In this document: positions 9,721 to 21,551 of the stretch, piece after piece
How the letters are laid out: the number at the start of each line of letters is the position of its first letter
How positions within the stretch are numbered: the stretch's first letter is position 1
Assembly: GCF_026210795.1 (NCBI RefSeq)
Contig: NC_089439.1
Location: forward strand, 2,852,001 to 2,916,000
Reading direction: 5' to 3'
Length of the DNA: 64,000 nt
Origin: Rhizophagus irregularis
Taxonomy: Eukaryota > Glomeromycota > Glomeromycetes > Glomerales > Glomeraceae
Notes under the pieces: generated by a model
Told to the model about the DNA's origin: nothing
Databases searched by the model: none
What the model saw: only the letters and a program-made list of their open reading frames with translations
Program-made: the position numbers and the translations under genes

Positions 9721-11926
9721 CTATTCATCAGTTGGATAAATTGTATCAAAATTTGATGCATTTCTTTTTAAGAACATAATTTTTTTGAATAAACTTGGTT
9801 TCATATGTGTTCTTTTATTTGTTAATAAATTTCCAGCATCAGAAAAAAGATGTTCACTCGCAGTTGAAGTTGCAGAAACTGCTAAATATTTTTGTGCAAG
9901 GTTACGTAAAATAGGAAATTTATCCTATTTTCCATTCCACCATACAAGTGGATCTGACGTAAAAGGAATTTCATTAAGTTGTAAATATTTCCCAACTTCA
10001 TCAAGAGCTACTACATTATCTTTAATAAGTCGTTCTATTGGTGATTTTCTTTTGAATGTGCTGGATGAGCCAGATGTACTGGATGCATCAGATGTACCAG
10101 ATGCGTCAGGTGTATTTTTTTGATTATTTTTTTCTTGTTCAAATAGAGTTCGTAACTGCTGCTCAGTATGAGATTTTTGAATTGATAAAGTAAAATCAAG
10201 ACTTTTAAATCTAGGATCAAGTATTGAAGAAATTAAAGCATCAGTAGTAATTGTAGGATAATACTTAATTAAATTTGTATATAAAATTGATTTAATTTCA
10301 TTAATTAAACCATAAGTATTAACCGATTTATTAATATCATCATTTGGTATTTCATCTTGATTCTCCTCATCAAATGCATTACCTGTTTCTTCTCTATTAA
10401 TATTTTGTGAATCAGTTTCAAGTATTTTAATTATTTCTATTATTAATCGTGAATGTAAACTGCTTGTCACATATTTACTTCCTCCTAATTCCGTTGTTGC
10501 ATCTGCAAATGTAGATAATACCTCTATTATATCGGCAAGAAAATCCCATTCCTCATCTGTAATCATTATTTGCTTTAATTTTTTAGCATCTTTTTTTGTA
10601 TCTAAATCTGTACTAATTGAAAGAGTATTAGATAAAAGTTTAATCCATTCTTTCAAATATATTAAATGTGACCAGGCAAGATAACTTGAATTTTAACAAG
10701 TGGCCACGTCATTAACTAATCGAAGATATTTAGCTGTATCTTTGGCACTCTAAAAAAATTAAAATTTAATATTATAATTATATATAAGAATTTATAAATT
10801 ATTATTAAAACTTACAATTTGTTCATTGGATTCTAAATTTTCATCTTTATTTGCATTTGGATATTTTTTTTGAATATCTTCTAGGCATTCAGATTGTTTG
10901 GGACGCATAAAAAAATCAATTAATCTTTTTACTCGTAAAATTAATAGTTTTGCTGGGATTAGCCCTTTTCCAATTATTAGTTGTAAAGTGTGCGTCCCAC
11001 ATGCTTGCCATTTAATTGAATTCATATCCGAAATGGCTTTTTTCATATTGGCAGCATTATCAGTGGTGATTACAAAGACTTTTTCTCGTAATTTCCACTC
11101 CTCTAATATTTCTTCTAAACTTTCTGCAATATGCTGAGCCATGTGAGGATAACGAATATGATTAACTGTTAAGGTAATTTCATTAAGTACAAAATTGGAA
11201 TCAATATAGTAGGTGCAAGTTACTCCAATATAACCTTGCCCATTTTTCGCGGTCTACATATCTGTGGTTAATGATACACTCTTTGTTTCCACCCTAATTT
11301 TTTCAATTAATATTGGCAATGTGGATTTATAGGATTTTGTAAATAATTCTCTTAATTCCTTTTTCATCTGGAATTATAAAAGCTGGATCTAATTCATTAA
11401 TCAATTTACGAAATGAAAGACTTTGTACTACGTATAATGGTTGAAGATCTTCAGTTATCCAGTTGGTCAAAAATTGGCGAAGTTCACGTTGCCGACTTTC
11501 TTTATGCTTACGAGTATGAACAATAGATGTAATTGTTGACTGATTTTTCTATATTATAATAAGATTATTAATTAGTTTTAACAGCACATAATCCACATAT
11601 AATAAAAGATTAAGAAAAATACCAACATTCTTCATTCTATCATCCTTTGTTATATCATGTTCTGATGATAAATGATTAATCGCGTTACTGGTTGAACCAT
11701 TATTAACATAAATAGCTCAACATTTTTTTCCATCCGCACTTAAAACTTTACACCTCTTAAGTGGTTCTCCTTTATCACTTGTTTATTCATTAATATCTAC
11801 TTCTTCAAAATATTTCCACGTCCAACTTGATTTTTTTCAACTACTTTTTGCTTTCTTTGATTGCGGCACTTCTTCAGAACTTGAAGGACAAGAATGATCT
11901 TGCCTTATATCAGTGATATCACTCAT
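9721..11926 (-). pseudogene. hAT transposase with BED finger, dead
   Basis: Starting at ATG 11926 the translation has a BED zinc-finger region (W-x-W-K-Y-F, later C..C and NAINHLSSEH), then ITTDNAANM with a catalytic Asp, a Cys/His region (ACGTHTLQL), and a C-terminal dimerisation region with ATSTASEHLFSDAGNLL, ending at the stop 9723-9721. Nonsense codons interrupt the N-terminal region (TGA after KKAKSS, TAA after VDINE, TGA after DGKKC). A TAG follows WWNGK near 9925, after which the frame continues unchanged. At least one intron lies near 11550-11620. The lesions rule out a product; family assignment is secure. Confidence 0.88.
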
Positions 11927-11978
11927 AATTATAAAGAATTAACGATGTATATGATAATATATTAAGGAAATAAAATTT

Positions 11979-12260
11979 GTGCGCACCCGCGCATGTGCGC
12001 ACCCCTCCATTTTTGGTAATTTTTATATAGTAAATTTGTCGATCATTAATTATCACATGATTTTAGTAAAATCCCGATTTTTTTAAATATTCATGCTGCA
12101 ACTCTCATGTACATATTATAGAGCCTTAAAAATTTATTTACTATGCGTAATTTTGCATATTCTACAACTTTACTTAATGAGCCATGAAGGGTTTAGAATG
12201 TCATTTTTGACTTTTATATATAATATATCCATGGGGGTGCGCACATGCGCAGGTGCGCAC
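11979..12260. mobile_element. MITE nested in the hAT element
   Basis: A 282-bp element with inverted ends of about 30 bases, GTGCGCACCCGCGCATGTGC on the left and the near-complement GCACATGCGCAGGTGCGCAC on the right. It is flanked by AAATTT on both sides (palindromic, so the duplication length is ambiguous). No coding capacity. It lies just upstream of the transposase start. Confidence 0.8.
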
Positions 12261-12783
12261 AAATTTTAAACCCATATATTAATATAAAACGTAATATAAA
12301 ATTAATAAAAAAAAATTAAAAAAAAAATAGTCAATTTTTTTTGACGATTTTTTTTTATTTGATGTGTGTGACTATGTGATAATACAAAATGTAAGATAAA
12401 AAAAAATTTAAAAAAAAATATTTTTTTTTTTTTTTTGACGATTTTTTATTTATTTAATGATTCTGATTTCTGATGATCTGATCATTCTGAATTTCTGATG
12501 ATTCTGATCTATCAGGTTATAGACAATTAGACAAACACATCACAATGATCACATATTCACATGAAAATTCTCCAACCCGTTTAGCTAACCCATTTAAACC
12601 GTTAACCTGATAATCCGTTACAAAACTGATACCTGATATTATTTGGCGGATTAAACTGGTTGTACCCGATAGTCAATTTTCAAACCCGGGTTGAACCTGT
12701 TAGTTAAAATTTAAAACTGTCAACCCGATATTAATGGATATCCGTTATAACCCGTTAATAACAGTTTACAGGTCTGAACACTA

Positions 12784-13300
12784 AATTTTGGACTCTGTAA
12801 TTAATTTCGTATTACGAAAATATTTGGCCAGAATTAGCCTTAATTTTGGCTGATTTATATATAAAACTTTAACAAATAATAACTCAGCACCAAGTGATCC
12901 GTTTTGGATGATCTTACTACCATTTGATTCGTCTTGATAAGACGATTCTAATGGTAGTAAGATCATTTAAATCCAATCACTAGATCGCGCTCTGATACCA
13001 ATAACTTTTAAATATTTATAGCGTAATAGTTCTGCCAATTTTAATGCTAGAAAGATGATCTTATCTCCATTAGAATCATCTTGTCATGATAAATCGAATG
13101 GTGGTAAATTCATTCAAATCTAATCACTAGATCATGCTTTGACCCCAAAATTCATTAAATGTTTATAGTAATTTTACTCCATCAATATCGGTGCTATAGA
13201 AATGAACCACATATCATTAGATTCGTCTCGATAAGACGAATCGAATAATAGTAAGATTATCAAAATCTGATCACTAGATCCTAATATTCGCAATTTCGCA
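12784..13300. repeat. Cluster of dispersed hairpin repeats
   Basis: Three diverged units near 12908-12966, 13050-13110 and 13207-13260 share the core GATTCGTCTTGATAAGACGA. In the first, arms ATGATCTTACTACCATT and complement make a 59-bp near-perfect hairpin. Each unit is followed by the conserved tail ATCACTAGATC. The family recurs near 24215, 57093, 57240 and 57425. Confidence 0.75.
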
Positions 13301-13683
13301 CTATTATGCAAATTTTGGAATTTTGGAATATGTAATTATGTAATTAATTATGATTTCGTAATTTCAGATTTCAGATTTGCCAATTGAATTTCGGAAACAA
13401 CTATATATATAATCACAACTCCCTTATAAGTACATTTACATTAATCCCAAGTTACTAATAAACTTATTAAAAAAACTTTCCTTTTAATCACATTATATAT
13501 AATTTTTATAATCATACCATTTTTTTTAGTTCTAAAGGATATGATTATAAGGAATGATAGCTGTACTTTCTTTCTAATATCTTCTTTAACTTCTGACAAA
13601 AAATGGGTTTTTTTCTATACATCAGTATAACTTAATTGGTCTCCATACTTTTGAATTTTCGCTCAGAAACTGAAAATACTATA
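13301..13683. repeat. Mariner-like MITE fragment in inverted orientation
   Basis: 13405-13480 (CTTATAAGTACATTTACATT, later TTACTAATAAACTTATTA) is the inverted counterpart of sequence inside the neighbouring MITE (13777-13835). A copy of the same family therefore lies here in opposite orientation with no clear end. The rest is AT-rich and featureless. Confidence 0.5.
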
Positions 13684-13868
13684 CAGTCAACCCCCTATAC
13701 AGTTACATCCCTCAGGACCAAAAAAAATTGGTGTGATTATAAAAATACTATATGGCGTGACTAAAGAGGGGTTTATTCTAATAAGTTTATTAGTAACTGG
13801 GACAATGTAAATGTGCTTATAAGGGGGGATGTGACTATAGAGAGGGTGACTATAGAGGGGGCTGACTG
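13684..13868. mobile_element. Mariner/pogo-type MITE
   Basis: A 185-bp element with ends CAGTCAACCCCCTATACAGT and complement of CAGTCAGCCCCCTCTATAGT, flanked by TA on both sides (13682-13683 and 13869-13870). GTGACTATAGAGAGGGT repeats lie near the right end. Non-coding. Confidence 0.8.
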
Positions 13869-13929
13869 TACTTTCATATACACCTTGCTTTAAAAATCTA
13901 ATTTCTAATATTCTTATATATTTATTGGC

Positions 13930-15230
13930 AGTTAGATAATGTTTTTTGATTTGAAATAACTTTTGTCCAGCTTGAATTTCTGTAAAATAACAGGAATACT
14001 ACCTTTAGCATTTATTGCAACTGATATTACATTAGTTGATCATCCTTCTGCCATTGACCAATCTTTTAAAAGATCTCATGCTGAAATAATATTTGCACCT
14101 GCAAGGTCTGCTGGACATTTGAAAAAGAAACACCTACCTCTATTATAGCTTCTGCATTGGCTTCACAAATAGCCCAATATTAACACCTATACTTGAATTA
14201 TCAAGTATATTTTGTAACTCACAGTTTTTGTTATCAACCTCTTTATAATATCATTGTCATGCTTCTCCTTTTATAGCCTGATCTAATATATTTACAATCC
14301 TGATATTATTATTTATATTTGCTAAATTGATATATATTACAAATTGGTCTACAAAGTCTTTATGATTTTGTTTATCGCCATGGAATTCAGGTATTACGAA
14401 TCTCACAAGTAAAGCCATGTTTATTTGATTTGATGCATTATTCTGTAGTACTAAAATTTGTGTTTGCAAATTTAAAATATTCTGCCAAGCATCACAGATT
14501 TTATTTTTCCATTTCTCATATTGCTCATAAAGCCTATTCTGATTATACTTTAATAAACCTATATCTTCTCTACTTTACTATAGATGGTGGGTATTTCGCT
14601 AATACAATATTTGTAGGGCAAAATTTTCCTATAGTAATACACCAATACAAGTTCGCTTTTCTGTTATATTGTTTAACATTCTATTTACTTAATTTTACGC
14701 ATTAATCTATAACTGCTAAAGATTACCAATAACTCTATCTATTGCTCCTTCAACAAGATCTTTCCATATAATAGTAAGATCTCACTCAGCTTTTGCATCA
14801 TAAGTTCATAATGCCTTCTTTACTTACGGACTAAATCCTGATGCAAATTATTTTCTTTTTGGCATATTTGCTTTATTGTCCTTTTTATTTGATTTGCTAA
14901 GATTTCTCTACCTATTGTTGGATTATCTACATAACCCTTTATAGCATTTACTAGCTCTGTAATTGTGGCCATATTATTTCCATGATAAGATAGTTTTAAT
15001 TCTATATCGCAAATTTTTAACCTGCTTCTTGGATTCTACCAACTACTTTTTTAAGGTAAAGATATACTTTTCTTTATTTTGCACATCCTTTCTAGCTTGA
15101 TATGGCTGACTTTTTAGGCTGGATATTTCAGATTTCAACTCTACTATCTTTTCTTCTAAAGCATTTTGAAGATACTCTATTTCTTTATTGAGATTTTAGA
15201 TTTCCTATTCATATCGAACATAATTCCATT
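13930..15230 (-). pseudogene. Gag-like or coiled-coil retroelement protein remnant
   Basis: Minus-strand pieces include a coiled-coil segment (LEEKIVELKSEISSL, about 15160), a downstream piece TITELVNAIKGYVDN (about 14970) and an open frame 14469-14257 reading VIPEFHGDKQNHKDFVDQFV. The last resembles the Gag-type core that follows a coiled-coil in some fungal retroelement proteins. Frames change several times and stops are frequent, so it is dead. The retroelement label is an inference from order and composition; no protease or reverse transcriptase is seen. Confidence 0.35.
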
Positions 15231-17179
15231 TTAGTTAATTAATTTATCTTTCATTCTGGCGGTTAGTATTAACTTCTGTCTGCAATTCACTACAAAGATG
15301 ATAGTTCTTCCCCTTCAGCTCAGCTTTATATTCTTCACATGTTCTTCTCTACCTTGGATGAGGTCTGTAGAATGGTATTTTTTTTTTTCATGATTATAAA
15401 AGAGAATGGGAGAATCTTTGATTTATATTGATTCTCAGAAAGTGTATGATCTTGACCAGGATCTTACTTTGCAGAAGTACAAGGAAAAAAGTACCCCCAA
15501 CTAATGAGAAGAATCTGACTTCATGAATGCCAGCTTTTTTTCCACCTTTTGCAGTTATATCTTCAGATCCTCATTTTCACATCGCAATTTTTTATTTGTA
15601 CTAATCTACTCTCTATATTCCTTTTCTATGTCTTGCATAAATTTTTTGAAAGTTCTTTTATTATAATCAAGCAGGTGCTGGTGAAATACTTTAAGTTCAT
15701 TCATAACCTGGCAGTTATTTTCTTTCTCATAATCATTAGTTTGGATTCCACTTTACTTCGCCATATTTTTCTAAGAATGTTTTACATTCTTTTACTGGAA
15801 AACTGGTATAATACATGACAGATATGATATGACTAGTAACAATATCTTGAAAATGTTCATAAATTTCTATAGTTTTAAATTTATCGGCAAAAGTGGTGGG
15901 GCGAAATGGTGGAGTAGTTCTATTGTCAGAAATTTTGGTAATAGTAATATCCTGAGATATTGTGAAAGAAAAAAAAACTGGAGAATTATTTTAATATAAA
16001 ACATATACAAGCATTAGTACAGTATACAGACATTGCGTCATCATTGCGCATGTTGATTATCAGTAATTGATCATCACTACTCTGAACTGAGAAAATGACC
16101 GAACATTGGTCTAGTGCTGAAATTTCTTTATCCCTAACAATATCATTCTCAAGATATTATAAGCAAGATTCCTATATTTGCCAAGAGAGATTCTGGAGCT
16201 TTAGTTGATTCTGAGCTCAACATATTGGGACTTTTCTCTCAACTAGATTTGAAAAAAAATATACTGACCTCATTTTATAGCACTATTAAAATTTCGCGAA
16301 AGACAACATTTTCCAGATTTCCACTAGCAATTACACACTGCATTTCGTCATTCCATCAATCCTCTTGCAAATCGATAAAAATGACGAAGAATGAGCATAC
16401 ACATTCCCAAATCTCATATGCGAAATAATGATTGCTAGAAAAAATAGCCATACCCGAATATTGTTTTGTTTATGATAGTAGCGTGCCTGGAGACGTCAAA
16501 AAAAATAATGCGAATATATGTGATTTGCACATTGCACAGCCCCTGTTTTTTCAGCAAGAGTTTTACCAATATCATTCAGGATCGTTTACATGATTTAACT
16601 CTACTAGAAAATTTACCCCAGCATCACCCCAAGATTTCTAAGTAAAATTCCACTCCCACGTGACCAGTGATGTTTAAGGGAGCGTGAAAAAAACTTTTTT
16701 CACCACTAAAAATTTTCTAAGTCCCCAGAATACTTATGAAAAAATGAAAACGGTGAGGTGTGACGCGGGGTGACATTTTATGCAGGTCACGTGGAGGTGA
16801 AAAATCTTGGGGGAAGATCTACTAGAAATTGCGCAATAATCTGGCACAGTAATCTGGCGTAGTGGACATAAAATGGGCCGGTCAAGATATATTAGCTTGT
16901 CACAATGTCATATGAGTTGTGGCACAGTAAACATTTCTTACGATGCGAAAAAAAATAATTGCAATTTAGCTAGCAGTTAATAATTTTATTTTTCTTAACT
17001 CCAATACATTAATTTATCATATAGAATTACATTATTTATGAAAGTAAGTATAGAGAAGAAAAAGAAAGATATTCTTGTGACGTTTGTAAATAATTAGTGT
17101 TATTTTTTTTACAATAAAATGATCACACGAGAACCACCTATAAAACATAAAATATTTTTCACAAGGCACCAGTGAACCT
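15231..17179. other. Non-coding stretch with one inverted repeat
   Basis: Short AT-rich frames are not convincing. At 16624-16812 imperfect arms (CACCCCAAGATTT and complement; CACGTGACC and complement) enclose about 100 bases, perhaps a decayed MITE. Nothing else supported. Confidence 0.45.
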
Positions 17180-18662
17180 CTAAATTCGTATAAACTTGGT
17201 TTGATAATATTTGCTTCTTATATAATTCTCCGCTTTCCGAATATCACTCGAGCTTTTGAAGTACATCCAGGTTAGATCACGTTCGCGGTACCACCAACCG
17301 AATAAACCAATATCATAAAAAAACCTCATCATTTCTTTAGTCTTCCAATTAGAGATTTCTCCACCAGATAATTGGAGAATTTTCATTTTATTGAATCCGT
17401 AATATAATATCTCGGGGCCGTATCCATATGTGATAATCTTATAGTATGGATTCAGAGATGTGAAAGCTGGATTACTCACATTATTAGGATCAAATAATTT
17501 GGAAGATAAACCTAAAGTATTTTTTTCGCATAATAGCTCAAGTGAATCAGCTATAACGCGAATAATATCCGTAACGAAAAATATAGTTTTAAAGAACAAC
17601 AAAACAAAAAAAAACAAACAAGTGAATCATGATGAAGGCTTATACCAGTGTTCCAGAAATAAATTTCGACCATCCACCTAAATCGACTGCGGTCTCCAAT
17701 ACAGGCTTGTAATCAGCATCACCAGTGATGAGTGCCAAAGTAGCAGGCACATTGTTAAAAAGGACTTGATCCCGATTTGCATATCGACCATTTTTTCAAA
17801 GCCTTGATCATTTCGAGGAAACGTTTTCACATGGAATCCTTCGGCTCGGACAAGATCCCATAAAGAATCGGCTGGTGGAACGGATCCAACAACAATTGGA
17901 TCACTGCCCAATGTACGACCATTTTGAATTCTTTCGTGGTCAAACGAACCCATATTTTCATATTCAGCGACTACATACTTCCCTTCGATGTATAAATTCG
18001 AATCGTCAACAAAAATGTATAAGTTTTCCTTGGAACCGGACAAAGTCCTTACTATAAGAAAAGGTCTCCGTATTAAGATTATAACACGACGCAAACAAGA
18101 ATAAAAGAGTGACTATGCCTAAACGCGTTCACTCGCGTTGACCAAATTTATTATGACTTCACTTACCAGTGGTACCGGGTTGATCTGCGATAACGTAAAT
18201 GTGTTTTTTGGGCGGGTTTGACGATAAAAAGCAGGAAAGAAAAACACAAGAATAAGTAAGCATTCGGTATTATTGGCGAATATGACATGGTGTGAGCGAG
18301 AATGAGTTTCACTTAAGTTGTACGATAATATGTGCATGTTGTAGATTTTGCTGAGTGACAAATTCATTGTTAGACATCGAAATTGTTGGCAGTTCTACAC
18401 CACCAAGTTCGCCTCTGATATTAATATTAACATTTGTGCATTTATTAATGAGATCTAGTTTTTGTTCCTCATTGATACCGATAAGGGGAAAATCAACCCT
18501 CCATAACTTGACTTCTTTGGTTGCAACGTTAAGTTTCTGACTCGTTATGATAGCATCCTTAAGTAACCCTATAGTCTGGATTTTACTAGTATCAAGATAA
18601 AGCTGAAAAATTTTTTCGAAGGGATCCTCGCCTAACACAAATCAATTTAGAATATAAGACAT
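17180..18662 (-). pseudogene. Crinkler-type header fused to an NYN (PIN-like) nuclease domain, broken
   Basis: From ATG 18662 the translation matches a Crinkler (CRN) N-terminal ubiquitin-like header: GEDPFEKIF, GLLKDAI, KLWRVDFPL, later GGVELPT and HIIVQ, then PPKKHIYVIADQ. A 115-base intron (18166-18052; GTAAGT..TATAG) joins that frame in phase to an NYN domain with its acidic motifs YIFVDDSNLY, EKMVD and ALITGDADYKPV. A C-terminal part follows (17617-17180; TYGYGPEILYYG, NWKTKEMMRFF, GLFGWWYRE), probably after another intron ending near 17555. Lesions: TGA at codon 7 (18644-18642), TGA 18311-18309 and TAA 18272-18270 between the header motifs, and a one-base frameshift near 17780 inside NYN. 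An intron with a lost acceptor could explain the two middle stops. In known families, CRN headers deliver variable C-terminal effector domains and NYN domains cleave RNA; the fusion's role is inference. Confidence 0.65.
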
Positions 18663-19034
18663 GATTTATTTATAAAATTTCGTACTGCAAAAGAAGAAAA
18701 AAAATGGGGTATATATTTAAGCAAATTGAATCTGTCTGTTGATCCAATTTTTCCGATGCACAAAAAATTTTGGCAGCACTATAATTGAGTCACTGAAATG
18801 ATCGGCAAAATGATCGGCGATAATGTGATCGTGATTTGAATAACGCGAACGCGACAGTCACGTGAACGGTGACGGTTAAAACGGCACATCCCGTTTTAGT
18901 TATTGAAGTGTATGAAAAAAGGGATGCTACTTATTGATGATGCACGAAAATTATTTCTTACATGTATCTTATATTAGAATAGTTCTTTTGTATTTATACC
19001 CTATCAATGTATAGATCTCTGATCACTTCTCTTT
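18663..19034. other. Upstream region of the Crinkler-like gene
   Basis: No reading frame or repeat of note. A GC-richer patch at 18800-18890 contains GATCGGC repeats and CACGTGAACGGTGACGG. It may hold a promoter for the minus-strand gene, but no motif proves it. Confidence 0.3.
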
Positions 19035-19261
19035 ATGAAACTATATTCAGTAGAAATTGTCCCAATTGGTGGACTAGAATCACGTTTTACAATATTGCAT
19101 ATAAAAGATCGGTCACAATTTGACATCACAGGTGAAAATCTTTATGGTACTTTATTAATATATGAAAAAAAAATGAGATTAAATGATGACACAATTGTGA
19201 ACTTGACTTTAATGCTTGAAGTATTGCAGGTAAAACAATATTCCAGCTTATCTTGGAAATA
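19035..19261 (+). CDS. Unrecognised short frame cut by a MITE
   Basis: An open frame of about 75 codons (MKLYSVEIVPIGG.. to LMLEVLQ) runs into the MITE at 19262, and the apparent C-terminus beyond that point is MITE sequence. Composition looks coding (FTILHIKDRSQFDITGENL), but no family is recognised and no continuation is seen after the MITE. It could be the last fragment of a lost gene. Confidence 0.3.
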
Positions 19262-19897
19262 CAGTCGCACCTCCATAAGTGCACGCACCTGGGGCCCGAC
19301 TATGCACATGCAGTTAGGGAGGGTGTGCACTTAAAGAACAGCCAATAGAAAAATCAATATTAGTAGTTTGAGGGAATATTTGTTAATTCACTTTTATTTT
19401 ATATTTTCATTTTAATGAAAGAATTGCATGATCTGTGGTGTAAAATAATTTAATAAAATTAAAAAGATTGAAAAATATTTTTTATTAAATTGTCAAATTT
19501 ATCTATTTTAAAGAACCAAACAGCTATCGATGATTGGTCAATATTATATAGTTATCACGTGAATGCATTTATGGAGAGTGTTTTGTTATACCCGGAATTC
19601 AGAATTACATGCACGTGTAGAACATAGAGAGTGTGCACTTAGCTCTAAGTCCTAACTTGGGGCCAAGCCATGGCGTGCATATAGCAGCGCACAAAAAGTT
19701 TTTAGAAAAATTCCAGAAATCTTCTGAAAAATACTGAAATCTGCAGTAAAATGTCCGAAATCATTCAAGATTTAAAAAATTTTACCAGATTTTTCAAAAA
19801 CCTTTTGGAAAATCTGGCAAAATTTGAATAGATTTTGTGCGCTGGCATATAGGGAGGAAATGCACTTATAGAGGGTGCACTTATAGAGGTGCGACTG
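19262..19897. mobile_element. Tigger-derived MITE
   Basis: A 636-bp non-autonomous relative of the element at 5888-8332. It has the same terminal repeats (CAGTCGCACCTCCATAAGTG) and subterminal GTGCACTTAAAGAACAGCCA, with TA duplicated at 19260-19261 and 19898-19899. The transposase region is missing. It carries a nested hAT MITE near its right end. Confidence 0.92.
19685..19844. mobile_element. hAT-type MITE nested in the Tigger MITE
   Basis: A 160-bp element with 12-bp inverted ends CAGCGCACAAAA and TTTTGTGCGCTG. It has a perfect 8-bp target duplication GCATATAG (19677-19684 and 19845-19852). Non-coding. The full-length element at 8280-8300 has the equivalent region without it. Confidence 0.92.
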
Positions 19898-19907
19898 TAC
19901 AACTTTG

Positions 19908-20285
19908 CTAATTCAGGATCATAAGGAAGCTGGTTTCCATTTTTGTGATACTATGAACCATGTAATCTATAATTGCAAATAGGACATGGTGAACTCTACA
20001 GTTGAGGTAATGCAAAATTATAATTATCAATCCCTCTAAAGTTATTTCTGGCTTCGAAAGTGATAGACTTGAAATTAGAGGCTTGAGATTTTTCTGATAT
20101 ACTATTATGACTTCTGATAATTGCCATAGCTTATTTTCAGTTTCTTTTTTATATCTTTTATATAAATTGGAATGAATATTATCTATCAAAATGCTTGGTA
20201 ACCCACTTAATTTGGCATTCCAATTCAAATATTCAGCAGTTAGTATTTTATCAGACTTGATTATTTTCCTTTTATATGACTGCAA
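19908..20285 (-). pseudogene. Unrecognised gene fragment
   Basis: A 125-codon frame reads coding-like sequence (EYLNWNAKLSGLPSILIDNI, YKRYKKETENKLWQLSEVI). Its right end lies just inside the MITE boundary. No domain is recognised. It could be a last exon or a repeat-encoded protein fragment. Confidence 0.3.
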
Positions 20286-21470
20286 ACAATTTAAATCCTT
20301 TTTTGCTTATCAATTCAAAAAAAGATTAAAAATTTTCAGATAGAAAGCTGTCTAATATTTCTTATTATACTTCCAAAAAAATAGTTAGATGACTTAAATC
20401 ATATCTCATGCTCATAGAGCAGGAAGGACTATGCAGTTATCTCAATTTCATGCTGTTCATATTTAATAAAGTAAGATCTGGCTTTATACTTACCTTCTAT
20501 TTCTTTATCATTATGACTTAAATTGCATAAGGGCAGATAGTCTTTCTTGAGATTCTACATGATGTCTCATCAATAATTCCATAATAATCAAAATTTTCAC
20601 TACTACATTCTCTATATAGACTAGGATATTGATCTAATATCTTTTTGTGAAAATAGGATCAGTCATAAGTTGGTTTAATTTTATTTGCTTAAAGTGTAAC
20701 TGATAAAATCATTTCTGGTGAAATATTTATCTTGATTTCTTTTTTATTAGATGAAGATCAGCATTTAATGTAATAAAAACCTTTTATGCGTCGGTCAACT
20801 ATCTTTTCTTTATCATGCTCTTTTTTACATTCAGAGTATAAGCCAAAATTTTTAAATTCATACTTATCATTATGTCTGTCACTATTGAACAAGAATAGGT
20901 AGAGATATTCTTTCAAGGTTACATTAATGTAGAAAGCACGAGTATTATATGAAATGACCAGCATATTTTTATTTGGTTAAGAGAATACTAGTACTTCAGC
21001 TGGTGTAGTTTGAAATACATTTATGATTTTTTCACTAGTCATACAATCCAAGCTTAACGGTGCAGTAGTAATCATTTCTAAAGTTACACTATGTAGTAAG
21101 ATAATTTTTAATAATATCAATTTGCATATTAGTTAACTTTGAAAGTTTATTTACACTAAAAGATTTGATTTACATAATCTTATCTTTTCTAATTTTGCTA
21201 AATAATATATATATAAGCTTAGTTAGTTGGTGTTTTTTTTGCGCAAATTTACATGAGAAACTCCTGAAAGATACTGTAGCATTTCATCATAAATCTGCCC
21301 ACTTGCAAGTTTATAGGCTTTTTTGTTCATAATAAGTCTATTCTTTAGAGTTCCAGGTAAAATCTCACTGTGTTTTTTTTCAAAATACTTTCTATAACAA
21401 TACCAGCTCATGATTTTGTCTTATTTAGCTTATATAATCCTAATTTTAGCAAATTTCATTCTTTTATATA
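20286..21470. other. Decayed coding-like DNA, unrecognised
   Basis: Short minus-strand frames at 20964-20758 and 21411-21223 have coding-like composition but no start context, no recognisable domain and many intervening stops. Probably remnants of the same old repeat gene as 19908-20285. Confidence 0.3.
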
Positions 21471-21473
21471 CAG

Positions 21474-21510
21474 TAGCTTCCAAAAGTAACGTAACTATAC
21501 TTTTCATCAA
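21474..21510. repeat. Tc1/mariner-type terminal repeat, single end
   Basis: TA followed by CAGTAGCTTCCAAAAGTAAC and GTAAC resembles the terminus of a Tc1-like element. It could be the 3' end of the element whose dead transposase lies at 22855-23800 on the minus strand. The matching second end was not found. Confidence 0.4.
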
Positions 21511-21551
21511 AATGACAAAATACTAATTAAATTTATTTTAACAGACGTAAT

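Larger units (their letters stand above)
9353..12783. mobile_element. hAT transposon, degenerate
   Basis: A 3431-bp element. Ends are TAGTGTTCAGACC and GGTCTGAACACTA. The 8-bp target duplication is AATTTCGG (9345-9352) and AATTTTGG (12784-12791), one mismatch. Both subterminal regions (about 9370-9600 and 12580-12770) carry many copies of TAACGGGTT-like motifs, probable transposase-binding repeats. It holds a dead transposase gene on the minus strand, a nested MITE, and A/T homopolymer runs at 12300-12440. Confidence 0.92.
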
